A DNA stretch of 64,000 nucleotides from Heloderma charlesbogerti (GCA_026122225.1 JANEZZ010002198.1:496001-560000); one strand, 5' to 3'; counted from the stretch's first letter, positions 31,295 through 43,112 are shown. Program-made: numbers and translations. The notes: generated from the letters alone by a model not told the origin.

Positions 31295-31904
31295 CTTATT
31301 CTGTCACTATTTAACAATTTTAAAAACCCTCTCTTGCTTGCATCTGAAATGCGGGAGTCTCAAAATTCTTGAGCAAGGCAACAAAAATAACAAGACATGG
31401 CTCTTTTCAACCATGTCTCTCTCAGCTAATTTTTCTTTAGGCATCCTCCCTTTTTTCGGGTATTCCAATAAGCTGGAACTGATGGGCTTGGTCCGGAGTT
31501 GCCCTTATTCATGCAGGAGATCTCTTCCACAGGCTGGAGGATTTTTTGCAGCTTGACAAAAGAAAAGAGAACTGAAATCCAGCCGTTCACGTCTGCTAGT
31601 GGAAGGCATTGCTCAGTCTCTTGCACAAGGTCTCAAGACACATGCTTACGCTAAGTCCTTGTGGCACAAAGCCTTCCACTAGCTCTTGCAGAACAGGAAC
31701 AGCAGCACCACCAGACGTTCTTCTCTCAGCACATCCCTGGCTCCAATGCTGTTGTTTTTGGAGGACATTTTTTTAAGAAGAACAATGTAGCTGTTGCCAT
31801 TTCAGTACTTGCTATTTAAGATAATACAAAGATTTGGGTATACAGGACAAAATTATAAGCATGTTTTGCCTCCTGTTTGGATCTAGTCTTGTACAACAAC
31901 TACT

Positions 31905-32880
31905 GGCCTTGGATGGAAATGCTGAGATGTTGAAGTAGGCCCTGGATGTGGTAATGGGCTGGATGAAGGCCAATAAACTGAAGCTGAATCAGGATAAGAT
32001 AGAGGCATTGTAGGTGGATGGCCCTTGAAACCAGAAAATTGGTGTTTCTCCTGTTTGGACAGGGTTGCACTCCCCTGAAAAAGCAGCAGCACAGTTTTGG
32101 GGTACTCGTAGACCCAGAAGTATTCCTAAAGGCCCATATAGCCTGAGTGGCATGGAGTATCTTTTGCCTGCTTTGGATTCATGCTTTGGTAACCCCCCAG
32201 TTGGACTCCTGAGAGGCATTATATGCAGAGCTGTGCTGGAAAATGACTGGGAAGCAGTTGTTGCAGAAGATGGCTGCCAGTTTTAAGTAGCATGGCCAGA
32301 TGTACGCATATTACACTGGTTTTAAAACAGCGTCACTGGCTGTCTATTAGTTTGCAAGCCCAATTCAACCTGCTAGTCCTCACCTTTAAAGCCCTAAATG
32401 GCTTGGGACCTAAATACCTGAAGAAGCACCTCTTCCCATATGTGCCTGCCTATGTGTTAAGATCTTCTGCTGAGATCTTTTTTCAGCTGCCTTTATCAGA
32501 GGTACTGCACCCATCAACAAAAGAAAGGCCTTTCTCATCAGTGGTGACCCAGTTATGGAATGCCCTCCCTAGAGGTGAGCAACTTGTGGCCCTCCAGCTG
32601 TTTTGCCGTAAAACTCCCATACTCCCTCACCATTGGCTGTGCTGGCTAGGGGTGATGGCAGTTTAGGCCGAAATAGCTGTAGGGCCACATCACAATCTAT
32701 CTGGGGCCAGGGTGAAACACTTTTGTTCACCCAGACATTTTAACTTGTGTTTGTTTTTAAGAAGGGTTTTAGCTGTTTCATTGTTCCATTTTTTTCCATT
32801 TGGTTTAATAGACTGTACGCCACCCTGATATACTAAACAGAATGAAGGGCAGTATAAAAATGTTTAAATTGAATTACATT
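31905..32880 (+). mobile_element. L2-type LINE 3' third, degraded
   Basis: It starts in the block WMKANKLKLNQDK (about 31960) downstream of the reverse transcriptase core and runs through LLVLTFKALNGLGPKYLKKH (32360) and RPFSSVVTQLWNALP (32525) to a 3' UTR with CTGTACGCCACCCTGATATA. A hAT-MITE-like piece (32572-32675, CTTGTGGCCCTCCAGCTGTTTTG and the complementary half) interrupts the end. Confidence 0.8.
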
Positions 32881-33933
32881 AAAATTAATGCATAATTTCA
32901 ACCACATCAAAACATGTTTCCAGCCAGCTCAGTGGGGCCTGGATGAGCATTGTGCTAGCTACCCATGAAGACGTTTGCTCCCATAAGTGTACCTCTCTCT
33001 TCCTGGATGGGCAAGTCAGTATTTTAATATCACATGGAGAATAACTGGATAGATTTTATTTTAAAAGAGTGTTATGTGTATGGGAAAACAAACACATTCA
33101 TAAAACATTTCTTGAAATGTGTTGCAGTTGTAAGAATTTCCTGTCAAGTGCATACTTACAGTTTTATTAGGACAGTTCAGCGCTCTCTGTGGAGCTGAAG
33201 CCGTAAATGAAAAACAAAACCAGACAAAATGGTTTTATTAGTGAGCAAAGATATGGAGCCGAAATAGTGCCGCTTTTCATGGAGAAACTTTCCTACCATA
33301 TGCTATCCACCACTGACAGATCACAGTTCAGAGGGTCTGATAACAAGTATCTCACAGAACCATTCGAGTTTTAGGTTGTTGAATGCTAGCCAAATTGGGA
33401 CTGGTGTTCATTTAATGCTGAGGGCCTTTGCCCCTTTCACTAGTAGGTCTGCGATATTACAACATGAACAAGAGATAGGCTTACATTCAAAAGCGCGATA
33501 GGTTACATCATTGCTGTAAAGAATGTGGAACTTTGTTCAGCATATTTACAATGGATCACGTTTCCTGAAAGCTTGAGATACAAAACATGATAGCATGAAT
33601 CAAGTGGGGAACAAAGCCTAAAAATAAACTCTCTGGAGCTATTTTAAGATAATGTGAAATGCCAGCTCAGTCCAAATTTTCAAGACAGTTATCTAGTTAA
33701 ATGCTCACAAGGTTCTCACAATTGTATAATGCTAGGTGCCTCTCAAGAATGTAAAAATAAAGGTAACAGTATTTCACTCTGGTTTTATATGATAAACTGT
33801 ATCTTGCTTGTGAACATTTTACTTTGATTCTAGAATGTAATTGGCCAATGTTTTCTGTGGAACTTAATGGAGGAAAACACCGTTACAGAAATCAGTTTTC
33901 TATTTAATTCCAGTTGTGTGAGAAAGTTTACAC
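32881..33933. other. About 1 kb non-coding, nothing recognised
   Basis: No recognisable element or exon-like frame. It is a candidate for unique, possibly constrained sequence, which only alignment could show. Confidence 0.4.
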
Positions 33934-34085
33934 TAGGGCTGTGCATGGACCCCCCGATCTGCCTTGGAGGCCACTTTGGGGAGTCTGAGGTGGGCCCAAT
34001 TTGCTTTGGACTGATTCGGGGGCCACCTGACTCACTTTGACCTATGGAACCAAAGTGGGATTCAGATATCTGAATCTCGCTTCCC
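33934..34085. mobile_element. hAT-like fragment (TAGGGCTGTGCATGGA terminus)
   Basis: CACTAGGGCTGTGCATGGACC and the following GATCTGCCTTGGAGG...CACTTTGACC pattern resemble one end of a squamate hAT MITE. No right end was found. Confidence 0.4.
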
Positions 34086-34866
34086 CTTCACACACACACA
34101 TGCCACCCAGCCTTCAGTTCCTTACCTGGGCCCTTACGCTGCCAGCTGTATTTTTCTGAAGGCGGGGAGAGCTGCCACTGCCACTACCTCCCCCTCTCAC
34201 CCCCCAAATTAAGTTACAAGTTTCTTCTATTGGCCATTTGCTTTACACTGATTGGCATCCCTGAGTAGGAGGTTCAGAAAGAAGCACGACACACAGACAC
34301 ACACAGTCATCACAGCGACCAGAGAGGTCTGGAGTTGCCAGCTAGCCAGAATTTTATACAGTGCCTTTGTCACATTGTGCACATACAGGCACAGTGAAGG
34401 CTTTATGCTGTGAATGCAAACACAGGCACACTGCGATGCTAATCGTCAACTTCTCCTAGATCTTTTCTCAGGTAGTGCGGAGGCTGTGGAGCTCCTGCCA
34501 GAGTAGGCGAGCAGGTTGCGGGGGAGCTTAAGGACATAGCATTCCAATGTCCTTCCCGAGGCAAGAAAGCCTTCTCTTCACAAAGTAAAAACACTTTACA
34601 CATGCTCAGAGGCAGTTTTCCCAGAGAAGGCTTTCAAAAAGGGACTTGTCTTCTTGAAAGGAACTTTGTGTGTGCTCAGGGACACTTAGGTGTAGGTGCC
34701 CGAATTGTTGTAAACAAAAAGGTGACAATCCTACACATTTCAGAAGCGTGCAAGTTTCAGGACTATCGGCATCACTAAGTCCACTGCATGTTGTGAGGTG
34801 TCTCTACATGACGTAGCATGATGCTTCTTAAAACATCTGAGAGGAACTGGACTCTGGAGTTGCATT
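34086..34866. other. Non-coding, nothing recognised
   Basis: Only a short CA tract (about 34089-34101) and ordinary sequence. Confidence 0.35.
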
Positions 34867-34948
34867 GTGCAATACTATTTATGCCTACTCAGAAGACCCA
34901 TGGAGTTCAGTGAGACTTACCCGCAGGTGAGTGTGTGGATTTCAGCCT
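34867..34948. repeat. Short palindromic interspersed repeat
   Basis: TGCCTACTCAGAAGACCCATGG, TCAGTGAGACTTACC and GTGTGGATTTCAGCC in segments, the same family as 11481-11570. Confidence 0.5.
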
Positions 34949-35168
34949 TAAAGGCAGCAGGTTTTGCAAAATGTGTATTTCTCACCATTTGTTATATTCC
35001 AATCAATTAATGCTTTAAATACTTGACTATTATTTGACAATATTTGAGTGATAAATCAATCCGTTGCTATTCCCCCACCCGCAAGTCAAATGCCACCCCA
35101 AACCAGCACCCACATAATTCTATGGAACATCCACTGTGCATCAATATTTAATTTATTATTACATTTAT

Positions 35169-35590
35169 ATCTCTGGAAACAAAGCCCTATGAAGAGGGAC
35201 TGAAAGAACTGGGCATGTTTAGCCTTGAGAAGAGAAGACTGAGGGGAGCTATGATAGCCCTCTTCAAGTACTTGAAAGGTTGTCACAGAGAGGAAGGCCC
35301 GGTTCTCTTCTCGATCATTTCAGAATACAGGATGCGGAATAATGGGCTCAAGTTACAGGAAGCCAGATTCTGGATGAACATCAGGAGAAACTTCCTGACT
35401 GTTAGAGCAATACGACAATGGAACCAATTACCTAGGGAGGTGATGGGCTCTCCCTTACTGGAGGCATTCAAGACGAGGCTGGACAGCCATCTGTCAGGGA
35501 TGCTCTGACTTGGATTCCTGCACTGAGCAGGGGGTTGGACTCGATGGTCTTATAGGCCCCTTCCAACCCTAGTATTCTATGATTCTATGA
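35169..35590 (+). mobile_element. CR1 LINE 3' end, ATTCTATG-tailed subfamily
   Basis: Open codons 35215-35508 read the conserved CR1 C terminus (FSLEKRRLRGAMIALFKYLK, MNIRRNFLTVRAIRQWNQLP, FKTRLDSHLSGML). A short 3' UTR follows (GGACTCGATGGTCTTATAGG) and then the tandem ATTCTATG ATTCTATGA end diagnostic of CR1. This is a different subfamily from the copies at 45953 and 50052, which end in a TTATGTTC repeat. Confidence 0.93.
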
Positions 35591-35608
35591 ATACAGATGT
35601 CAGACTAG

Positions 35609-35685
35609 CAGTATTATCCCATCCCAGTTGACTTGGAAATAAGTCCACTGTGTTCAACAGGGTTTAGTCCCAGGTAAGTGTGTCT
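35609..35685. repeat. Short palindromic interspersed repeat
   Basis: CAGTTGACTTGGAAATAAGTCC, TTCAACAGGGTTTAGTCCCAGG and TAAGTGTG in sequence. Confidence 0.5.
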
Positions 35686-35687
35686 AG

Positions 35688-35826
35688 CAGGGGTGGGGGA
35701 CCTGTAAGAACTAAAGAAGAGCCATGCTGGATCAGACCAAGGGTCCATCTAGATGCTGACCATTGGTCATGCTGGCTGGGCCTGATAGGATTTGGTGTTC
35801 AACAACTTCCAGAGGGCCACCCCTGG
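35688..35826. mobile_element. Short hAT MITE carrying a CR1/SINE tail fragment
   Basis: CAGGGGTGGGGGACCTG to GGGCCACCCCTG. Flanks GTGTCTAG and GTGTACAG match at six of eight bases. Its left half is replaced by GAAGAGCCATGCTGGATCAG and CCAAGGGTCCATCTAGAT, the 3' end of a CR1 or CR1-tailed SINE. Confidence 0.75.
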
Positions 35827-36477
35827 TGTACAGTACTTCAATCATGCTCTATGGTTCTGCATGGAATCTAGAAAACTATCGTGCTGGGTCTTGTCATGCT
35901 ACACTGTAAGAGGCTTCTACATGAGACTTTTAAATCACCAGTTTACTGAGATTTCTGTGTACGGATTCTTTGGAGGATTAAGATCAACTCTTTTACATGT
36001 GTGTCCCCCCCGCCAGGGAGGTGGTTTCTTTCTCTTCCTTTCCTTATGTTCTATTATACAAGCACTAGGTGGCATGGTGGTATGGCAGAACTGCACAATT
36101 ACACTGGGCTTTATTCCATGATTCACAAATAATATCAAACTTTCCTTTTTAGAAAAAACTCCCCCACTAACATGGTTGCAAAGCATGGGGGAGGCCCTGG
36201 ATGATGGCAACATTGTGTGAAGGTGCAAACTACCGTAAGTGAAGAATCACAAGTGCACAATGAAGGCTTGTGCTGTTTTGTGGCATTAAACCAGCAGCAG
36301 GGGTGGCCACAGGTGCTGAAAAGAGAAACTTAATAGAAGCAGCTGGCTGTACAATGAGCTTGAGGCACTCATGGACTGCAGTTATCCTGTCTTTGGCCTG
36401 GTGATGCCTGACTGCTGTTTCAACGTGGAACATGGAACAGAATGGCCTCCTTGCTGGCTGCTCCCAGGCTGTGTTAT
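35827..36477. other. Non-coding, nothing recognised
   Basis: No element or exon could be assigned. Confidence 0.35.
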
Positions 36478-36580
36478 TATCATTTTAATCCAATTTTTAT
36501 TTTAAAAGGGTTTTTTAGTTCCTGTAATTGTAAGCTGCCTTGAGTGCCATTTTCTTGCTAGAAAGGCAGGTACAAATCAA
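36478..36580 (+). mobile_element. LINE or SINE 3' tail
   Basis: TTTTAATCCAATTTTTATTTTAAAAGG, TGTAAGCTGCCTTGAGTGCC and AAAGGCAGGTACAAAT in pieces resemble L2/SINE 3' UTRs. Confidence 0.5.
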
Positions 36581-38415
36581 ACCAATGAATCAAGCTATGA
36601 ATCGCCAAGACCCAGAATATGATGACAGTACCACTGTTACGAACTAAAGCCATCTTGTAAAGGCATTTCTGAACATCTCACCAGATTCTAAAGGGGTGAA
36701 GCTGATTCAGCCATTATGATGGAGTTCATTCATGAATATTTATAGGATTTGTAGGTTGTCACGCTTCCAAAACCTGCTTGACCAGAGTCAGTGGGGCAAA
36801 AGGAATAAATGTGTATATCACAGGAAATTATGGGCTTATAAAAGTGTGAGAGATGGCATGGGAGGTTGCGTAGGAAGGGGGGAATTAGTGAAAATCACTT
36901 CCCCTACTCCTGACAGCAAGAGCCTCCACTGGATCAAAGAATCTTGTGCAAACAGAAGGAAATGCCTTCCATTTGGGGAAGAGCAAGTCTGGATTGTAGT
37001 GCTTTTTAATATAACAAATGCAACAATTAACATGGTAATAAATTAAAGAAAAACAACATTATAAAGAGAGAAGCCAACATATAGATTGGTAAAAACATTC
37101 ACTAGACAGAGTCAGCCTTCTTCTTTAAAAAATGAAAAATATTGTGTTGTTATGACCCATCACGTGCTGTTCCTATGAGAATATACAAACTGACTCCATT
37201 CTTCAAACTAGGTAAGTGCATGGTAGATTAAAAAAAACAAAAAACAAAGAGGAGAGGGGGATAATATGGCAGATCCATTTAGGATGGGCATTTACATATC
37301 ACTCAAAAAGAACAAAAAGACACAGATTTGCATAAAATTTGCATATGATAGTTTATGTGTAGATGCAAATTTAGAAATAATTACTGTAATTTAAATAAAA
37401 ATACAATACACCTCACAAGGGTGGGGAAGACTGTGATGAGGCGACTTCTGTGCCCACTCAATCTAATATTCAGATGCTAATTGTTGATGGGCAACTTCAA
37501 GGTCCCTGCCCTCCCTTCTTATGGTAACTTTAAACAGGACTTATATTGGACAGCCATTCAAATAGACTATACTCTGTAAAGGAGAACACATACCCACCCT
37601 AGATCTATTAGATCATCTGCATAGTAGATTCAATATAGGTTAGTTGCACAGACAAATCAAGTCCAGATTGACAGATCAAATCCATATGTTGCTGTTAAAA
37701 ATTAATTACTGGCCTAGATTAGTATGAGGGCCAAGTCAAGTTTCCAGCCTTGCACAATGACCTCAGTAGACTGTAAGAACTCTATTTTGGAAAGATGTTT
37801 ATTTATTTATTTTTAGCACAGGGCACCTAAGTGCCCACGCAATGGGTGCCCCTAAAAATAAAATGCAATATATAAACAATTGGACCTTTGTAGAATTTAG
37901 TATTGTTGCACCAAAGTTCCCTATTTCCCATCTTAGATTCCCACAGTTTTTGCTTGGAAAAAACATTTTCCGTTCCCACGTTCTTGTTTCTTTTCAATAA
38001 CATACATATAATTATGAAAATAAAACAGGGGCAAGGGGTTGCTTTGAGACTGATGGGTGTTTTGGACAGCTGGAGTTTGCAAGAAATGGCAGTTCTCCTC
38101 TTTTTGTGGGAATGTAGTAGTATGTTCTGTGATATTCTGTAAAGCTGAGGCCTGTGGGCATGCAATAAGGCATTTCACAGAGTCCAGTTCTGTTCAGTAC
38201 CTTTCTTGTCCTTTTGCATCTCCTAAATTGGGCCTCATCTTTACATGTAAAAACACAAAGAACCTGCGTAGAAAAAACAGATGCCTTACGAGGCCAAAAG
38301 TCCTTCACTAAGTCCTTCAGGCGCAATTCAAGTTTCTCATATGATGGCTGTATCTATCACGTTTTTAATATGAAAAAGCTATCACAGATAAGCTATCATG
38401 GCTGGAGGCTTATCT
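36581..38415. other. About 1.8 kb non-coding, nothing recognised
   Basis: AT-rich, with no recognisable element except a TTTA run near 37800. Confidence 0.4.
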
Positions 38416-38423
38416 TGTAGCAC

Positions 38424-39152
38424 AGGGGTCCCCAACATGGTGCCCATGGACACCTTTAATGGCACCCACAAAGGGGTCCCCAATGTGGTGCCCACGGGCA
38501 CCCAATTTTTATTTTTAATTTTTTAATCCCCCCCCCGGATTATAATATACATACATGGATCTGTATGAAATGCATACAACTTTGTAGCAATTATACATAG
38601 GTTTCAACAACAGTGGGCCAAATATCCAAATAAGTATCCATTTGAAGGTGGCGTCTATTTGCCACCCATTCAAATATTGAAAGTGTCCGCATTATAGGAA
38701 GTGAGTGTTTCTCCTTCCAGGGTTGTTGCAATACCAGTCTTTTAGCTGTCAAAAGGCCACAGACAATCCATTTACACTCAGCATTTGTTAATTTCCGTGA
38801 ATCAGTGAATATTAAAAACTGTTCCAGTACAAAATGTATCTGTGTAATAACCTCCACCTCAAAAGAAGCAACCACTGGACATTGCCCAAACATATGTTTA
38901 AAAGAAGCATTAGCTGTATTGCACCGCCAGCAATTAGCCGAATTAGACAATCCCTTATTAAAGAGACGTTGCGGTGTTTAGTAGACATGAAACAGATATT
39001 TTTGCTGAATAAGATGCAGCCTAAGATCCATAGATGCAACAGGTAGATGCCAACGTGGCGATCCACCGATTAAGCATTTTGTGGTGGTGCCCACAGGAGT
39101 TTCTCAAATTCCCAAATGTGCCCATGGGTCCAAAAAGGTTGAGGACCCCTCC
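38424..39152. mobile_element. TIR element (hAT-like) enclosing a LINE fragment
   Basis: The left end AGGGGTCCCCAACATGG pairs with the right end (GTTGAGGACCCCTCC). Flanks TGTAGCAC (38416-38423) and TGTAGTAC (39153-39160) look like an 8-bp target duplication with one mismatch. The left terminus is tandemly repeated (GGGGTCCCCAATGTGGTGCC at about 38474). Related termini are at 4803 and 57290. The middle is LINE-derived. Confidence 0.6.
38515..39060 (-). mobile_element. L1/Tx1-type LINE C-terminal fragment
   Basis: On the minus strand, 38591-38950 reads the Cys/His cluster of the zf-RVT domain found at the C terminus of L1/Tx1-clade reverse transcriptases: SANCWRCNTANASFKHMFGQ followed by CP (CxxC...H...C). 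Upstream codons, in another frame, give RWHLPVA...-like text. The A/T-rich 38500-38525 side may be its poly(A) end. It is the only L1-clade trace in the window, and the frame is broken near 38965. Confidence 0.7.
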
Positions 39153-39250
39153 TGTAGTACACATCAAAACGAGGCCAACTGGGATGTACGAAACTAATCC
39201 TTTGGGAGCTACCACTCTCTCTACTCATGTGAACAGGCCTCCAGGGTCAA

Positions 39251-39529
39251 TGGGTGGTATCTAATAATGCTTTCCATTGGTGGTGTTCCTCCACTGATGG
39301 AAGGCATTTGTCAACTGAAGAGGGAGATAGCAATTGTTGGTGATTTTCCCCCTGCAGCTCTCCACCCCCCCCCCCAATTGGCTCCAGGGGATCTCCCAGC
39401 CCTCCAGCGCAGGTTAGGCAGGGGCTTGAGACCTTCAGAGGGGAGGGTGAATTGCTGAAAATCACCCCCTCCTTGTTACATGGACGGATGTCTTCTGTTG
39501 GTAGAGAGACACTAATCAGATACTACCCA
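39251..39529. mobile_element. TIR element, GGGTGGTATCT family
   Basis: The left end TGGGTGGTATCTAATAATG pairs with the right end complement TGGGTAGTATCTGATTAG. Interior stems CCATTGGTGGTGTTCCTCCA and CAATTGTTGGTGATTTTCCCCC are mirrored on the right. Non-autonomous, no ORF. Confidence 0.6.
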
Positions 39530-40042
39530 ATGTATATTTAAAATGAAACAAATACAAGTACAGGTGTTCCATGACATCTATGCCCCTAGCCTCAGCCTAT
39601 GCACACTTGGGAGATAACAAGTTTAGGATCTATCTGCAACAGCACAACAGAGTCTTTCCCTTTCGGAGTATATTGGCTTGCTTACATCACCACCATCATC
39701 ACACCTAGGTCATGTATAGTCACCTTCAATTCATTAATGGAAGTGAACAATATTTGCAACTACTGGCATGTACATTAAACCTGAGCTGAAAAAGAAAACA
39801 TGTTTCTTTCCCCCCCACCCCCTGACAGCTACCTCTATATTTCCAGCTAACCTTTAGAACTTTGATGATGCATCACAAGATACATATACAATGTGGATGG
39901 TAATATAATTAAACTGCAAGAATGTTTGGGACAGCTGCAGCTGGGCATGAGAAACTGAATCTCCTTCCCCCTCCAGTGTGAAAATGGAAAGCTGAATTTC
40001 AAACTTCAGAAGCAGCTTACATTTACTCTGAAACATTTTCAG
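39530..40042. other. Non-coding, nothing recognised
   Basis: No element or exon could be assigned. Confidence 0.35.
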
Positions 40043-40095
40043 GTAGGTAGGTAGGTAGGTAGGTAGGTAAATAAATAAATAAATAAATAAATAAA
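40043..40095. repeat. (GTAG)n(AAAT)n microsatellite
   Basis: About seven GTAG units followed by about seven AAAT units. Confidence 0.95.
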
Positions 40096-40493
40096 TGGAT
40101 TTAAACATTATAATTTGTTATTTCAGGATTAGAATTTTACAAGGGATGGGGGAATGCATTTTGCAGTTAATTCATTGCAACCTGCACTCAAACCAAGCAC
40201 TGCATTTTGTTAAGAGCCGCTGCATTAGGAAAAAAAATATGTTAACATTTCTAAAAACAACAACACATATCCTCCTGGATCAAAGCACAAAAGAAGTTGT
40301 AGTGTATTACAAGCAATCTTGTGTAGTTAGCATATAGTGAACAGGGAGTGAGAGTTATCTTGATATCCACGAACAAAACAAAACTACCTGGCAGGCACTT
40401 CATCTTGTCAGTTCATTCCATACCTTTTTCTCTGGGGCTACCAACGCCAAAGTCACATTCAAAGTATTGTAATATGCCTTCCCCATGGTGCCT

Positions 40494-40576
40494 TCCAGGG
40501 GTTTCGGACTTCAACTCCCATCAGCTCCAGCCAGCATGGCCAGTGATCAGGAATCCTGGATTTGTAGGTCCCGCTG
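40494..40576. mobile_element. Short hAT MITE fragment
   Basis: TCCAGGGGTTTCGGACTTCA, ACTCCCATCAGCTCCAGCCA and GCATGGCCAGTGATCAGGAA are the core of the short hAT MITE. The ends are lost. Confidence 0.55.
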
Positions 40577-40579
40577 GAA

Positions 40580-42268
40580 GAAGTGGGAAGGTGATGTTTG
40601 CCAATCACAAGCTGCTTGGTTTGGTCAGAAAGACAACTTGCCCTCTTGATCCATGCCCATCCTGGCTTGTAGTCCAGGGGAGATGGTAAAGCAATTTTTG
40701 CTGAACATTAATGCCTCCCTAGGGGAAGGTAATTTTCCATCATGTCTGAAAGAAGCAATTGTTAGACTGATTCTGAAGAAGCCCTCCCTTGACCCCCTGG
40801 ACTTCAATAATTATAGGCCAGTAAGTAATTTACCATTTTGGGGCAAGGTAATCGAGAAGATGGTGTCCATTCAACTCCAAGAAGTCTTGGATGAAACTGA
40901 TTACCTAGACTCATTTCAAACCAGTTTCAGAGCAGGATACAGAGTTGAGACTGCCATGATCACCTCAGTGGATGATCTTCACCTGGGAATCAATAGGGAG
41001 ACTGCATCCCTATTGGTTCTTTTGGACCTCTCAGCAGCATTTGATACCATTGACCATGGTATCCTTCTAGATTACCTGAGGGAGTTGGGGGCACTGCTCT
41101 GCAGTGGTTCTGCTCCTTCCTCTCAGGACGGTTCCAGTTGGTGTTGCTCAGGGATAGTTGCTTCTCAAAAAAAGAGCTGTTATGTGGAGTCCCTCAGGGC
41201 TCCTTCCTATCCCCGCTGCTGTTTAATATCTATATGAAACGTCTGGGAGAGATCATCGGGAGATCTGGGGCCAAGTGTTATCAGTATGCTGATGACACCC
41301 AAATCTATTTCTCCTTAACATCTTTACTCAAGGAAAGTATGATTCCTCTGAATAACTTCCTAAAGTCAGGAATGGGCTGGATGAGGGAGAACAAGATGAA
41401 GTTGAATCCAGGCAAGACAGAGGTGCTTGTCGTGAAGGGTCCTAATTCAGGTATTGAGGTATGTCAACCAGTTCTGGATGGGGTTGCACTCCCCTTGAAG
41501 AAGCACGTTCATGGCTTGTGGGTGTTTTTTGATCCGACCCTGCTCCTGGCACCCCAGGTGGAGGCGAAAGTGAGAAGCGGCTGTTATCAACTTTGGCTGA
41601 TATGCCAGCTATGCCCATTCCTGGAACATGTGAACCTGGTAACAGTGGTGCACGCGCTGGTAACCTCTAGGCTTGATTTCTGCAATATGCTGTACTTGGG
41701 CTGCCCTTATATTTGGTTTGGAAACTTCAACTGGTACAAAATATGGCAGCCAGGTTGGTCTCTGGGACATCCCGTGGAGACTGTATTACACTGGTTTAAA
41801 AATCTTTACACTGGCTGTCAGTTTGTTTCTGGGCAAAATATAAAGTGCTGGTTCTTACCTTTAAGGCCTTACATGGTCTAGGTCCAAGGTACCTTAGGGA
41901 ACGCCTTCTCCCTTAAGTCCCAGTCCGTCACCTAAGGTCCTCTTAGGGCTCTCTGCTGAGGCTGCCTAATGTGAGATTGGCAGCCACACGCAAGTGGACC
42001 TTTTCCTTTGCCGCCCCTCAGTTGTGGAATTACCTGCTGGTTGAAATGCACCTGCTGACCTCATTGAAGGTTTTTAAGTGGGAATTAAAGATTCTATTAT
42101 TCCGGCAGGCCTTCCCTTTTTAGAACTCTCGTTCCTCTTTGTTGACAGTTATACACTGTTTTTATGCTGTATTGATTTTATTGGGTTTTTTTTGTTAAAT
42201 TGTTTTTAACTTTGTACACTGCCTAGAGTATTTTGTATATAAGCGGGTTATAAATTGAATAAATAATA
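40580..42268 (+). mobile_element. L2-type LINE, 5' truncated
   Basis: It starts in the linker before the reverse transcriptase and extends to the 3' end (GTATATAAGCGGGTTATAAA then TTGAATAAATAATAATAA). It is more diverged from the 20-24.6 kb copy than that copy is from consensus-like wording, so it is probably an older or different subfamily. Confidence 0.88.
40653..41950 (+). pseudogene. L2 reverse transcriptase remnant
   Basis: Reverse transcriptase blocks in order: LKEAIVRLILKKPSLDPLDF (40750), NLPFWGKVIEKMVSIQLQEV, LDSFQTSFRAGYRVETAMI, LLDLSAAFDTIDHGILLDYL. A frameshift near 41085 follows, then VPQGSFLSPLLFNIYMKRLG and CYQYADDTQIYFSL with an intact YADD box (about 41283), WMRENKMKLNPGKTEVLVVK, and VTVVHALVTSRLDFCNMLYL (41640). 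The frame then decays through stops to about 41950. The endonuclease is absent through 5' truncation. Inactive. Confidence 0.85.
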
Positions 42269-42933
42269 ATAATTCCCCCTTCCCCCTGCAGCCTCTTGCA
42301 CTCTCCAAAAAGCTCCTTTGGAAGGTCCCCAGCTCAAGAGCAGATTTTCAGAAGGTGCAAGAAATTGCCTTGGATACAAAGTCTGTATCCAGCTCATTTT
42401 GTTTTTCTGGGTTAGCTGCTCAAGTAGTACCAAAAAGAAAATATTCAAGGGGGTGAGTTTCCAAATTCCCTTGTCTTTCTCATGAGTTCAAGTGCCTTGT
42501 AGTGCCTGCCCCCCTTTGCAAGGGTAGTGGGCTTATTTGAATGGTCAACCTGCAGAAGCTGGTGGTACCTGTGGGATTTTGGAGAACCCTTGGGGTGTTT
42601 CTTGTTGGCATGGCTATCAGACCTGTCAAAGGCTAACTGCTCTGTGGGTTGGGGGGAGGATTCGAACAGTTGACATAATCACTCCCAAGCACTGTCTTCT
42701 ATGAATTAGACTGTTCAGGTCCTACATTCACCAGGGCATTAAGGGCAATGAAGCAGTTGGGGGAGATGGCTTGGATGCAAGCAGAAGAAACCTCAGTGTG
42801 AATTGGACCATGCACAGTTCAAAGCTCATTTTCTAGCCTGGCACTGAATCTTTTCCATGGCCATTGTGTCTGGGCAGTGCCATCTAGTGGAGCTTTTCCA
42901 AGTGGTTCATGGTCTCCTCCAACTGGTCCCAAG

Positions 42934-43087
42934 ACATGGTCTGAACATGAGGCAGCCACCTTGCTGAAGCTAAGCAGGTCTGGGTCTGGTCAGTGCTTGG
43001 AGTGGAGACCACCTGGGAACCACCTGTAGCCACCTTGAGTTCCACAATGGAAGAAAGGTGGGATATAAGTGTAAATAAATAAATAAA
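42934..43087 (+). mobile_element. 5S rRNA-derived SINE
   Basis: TTGCTGAAGCTAAGCAGGTC, GGTCTGGTCAGTGCTTGGAG and GGAGACCACCTGGGAACC (about 42961-43020) match the internal promoter half of 5S rRNA (A box, IE and C box). A GCCACCTTGAGTTCC and GGTGGGATATAAGTG tail ends in AAATAAATAAA. The flanks ACTGGTCCCAAGA and ACTTGGTACCCAGA look like a decayed target duplication. 5S-headed SINEs are known in squamates and fishes. Confidence 0.88.
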
Positions 43088-43112
43088 CTTGGTACCCAGA
43101 ATTAACATGAGG

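Noticed and set aside
38591..38950. Host zinc-finger exon
   Set aside because: The CxxC...H...C spacing and context fit the C-terminal zf-RVT of L1/Tx1 LINEs, next to an A-rich end.
40043..40095. CRISPR-like direct repeats
   Set aside because: Four-base tandem units without spacers; this is a microsatellite in a vertebrate genome.
42961..43020. 5S rRNA gene
   Set aside because: Only the internal promoter half of 5S is present and it continues into a SINE tail.
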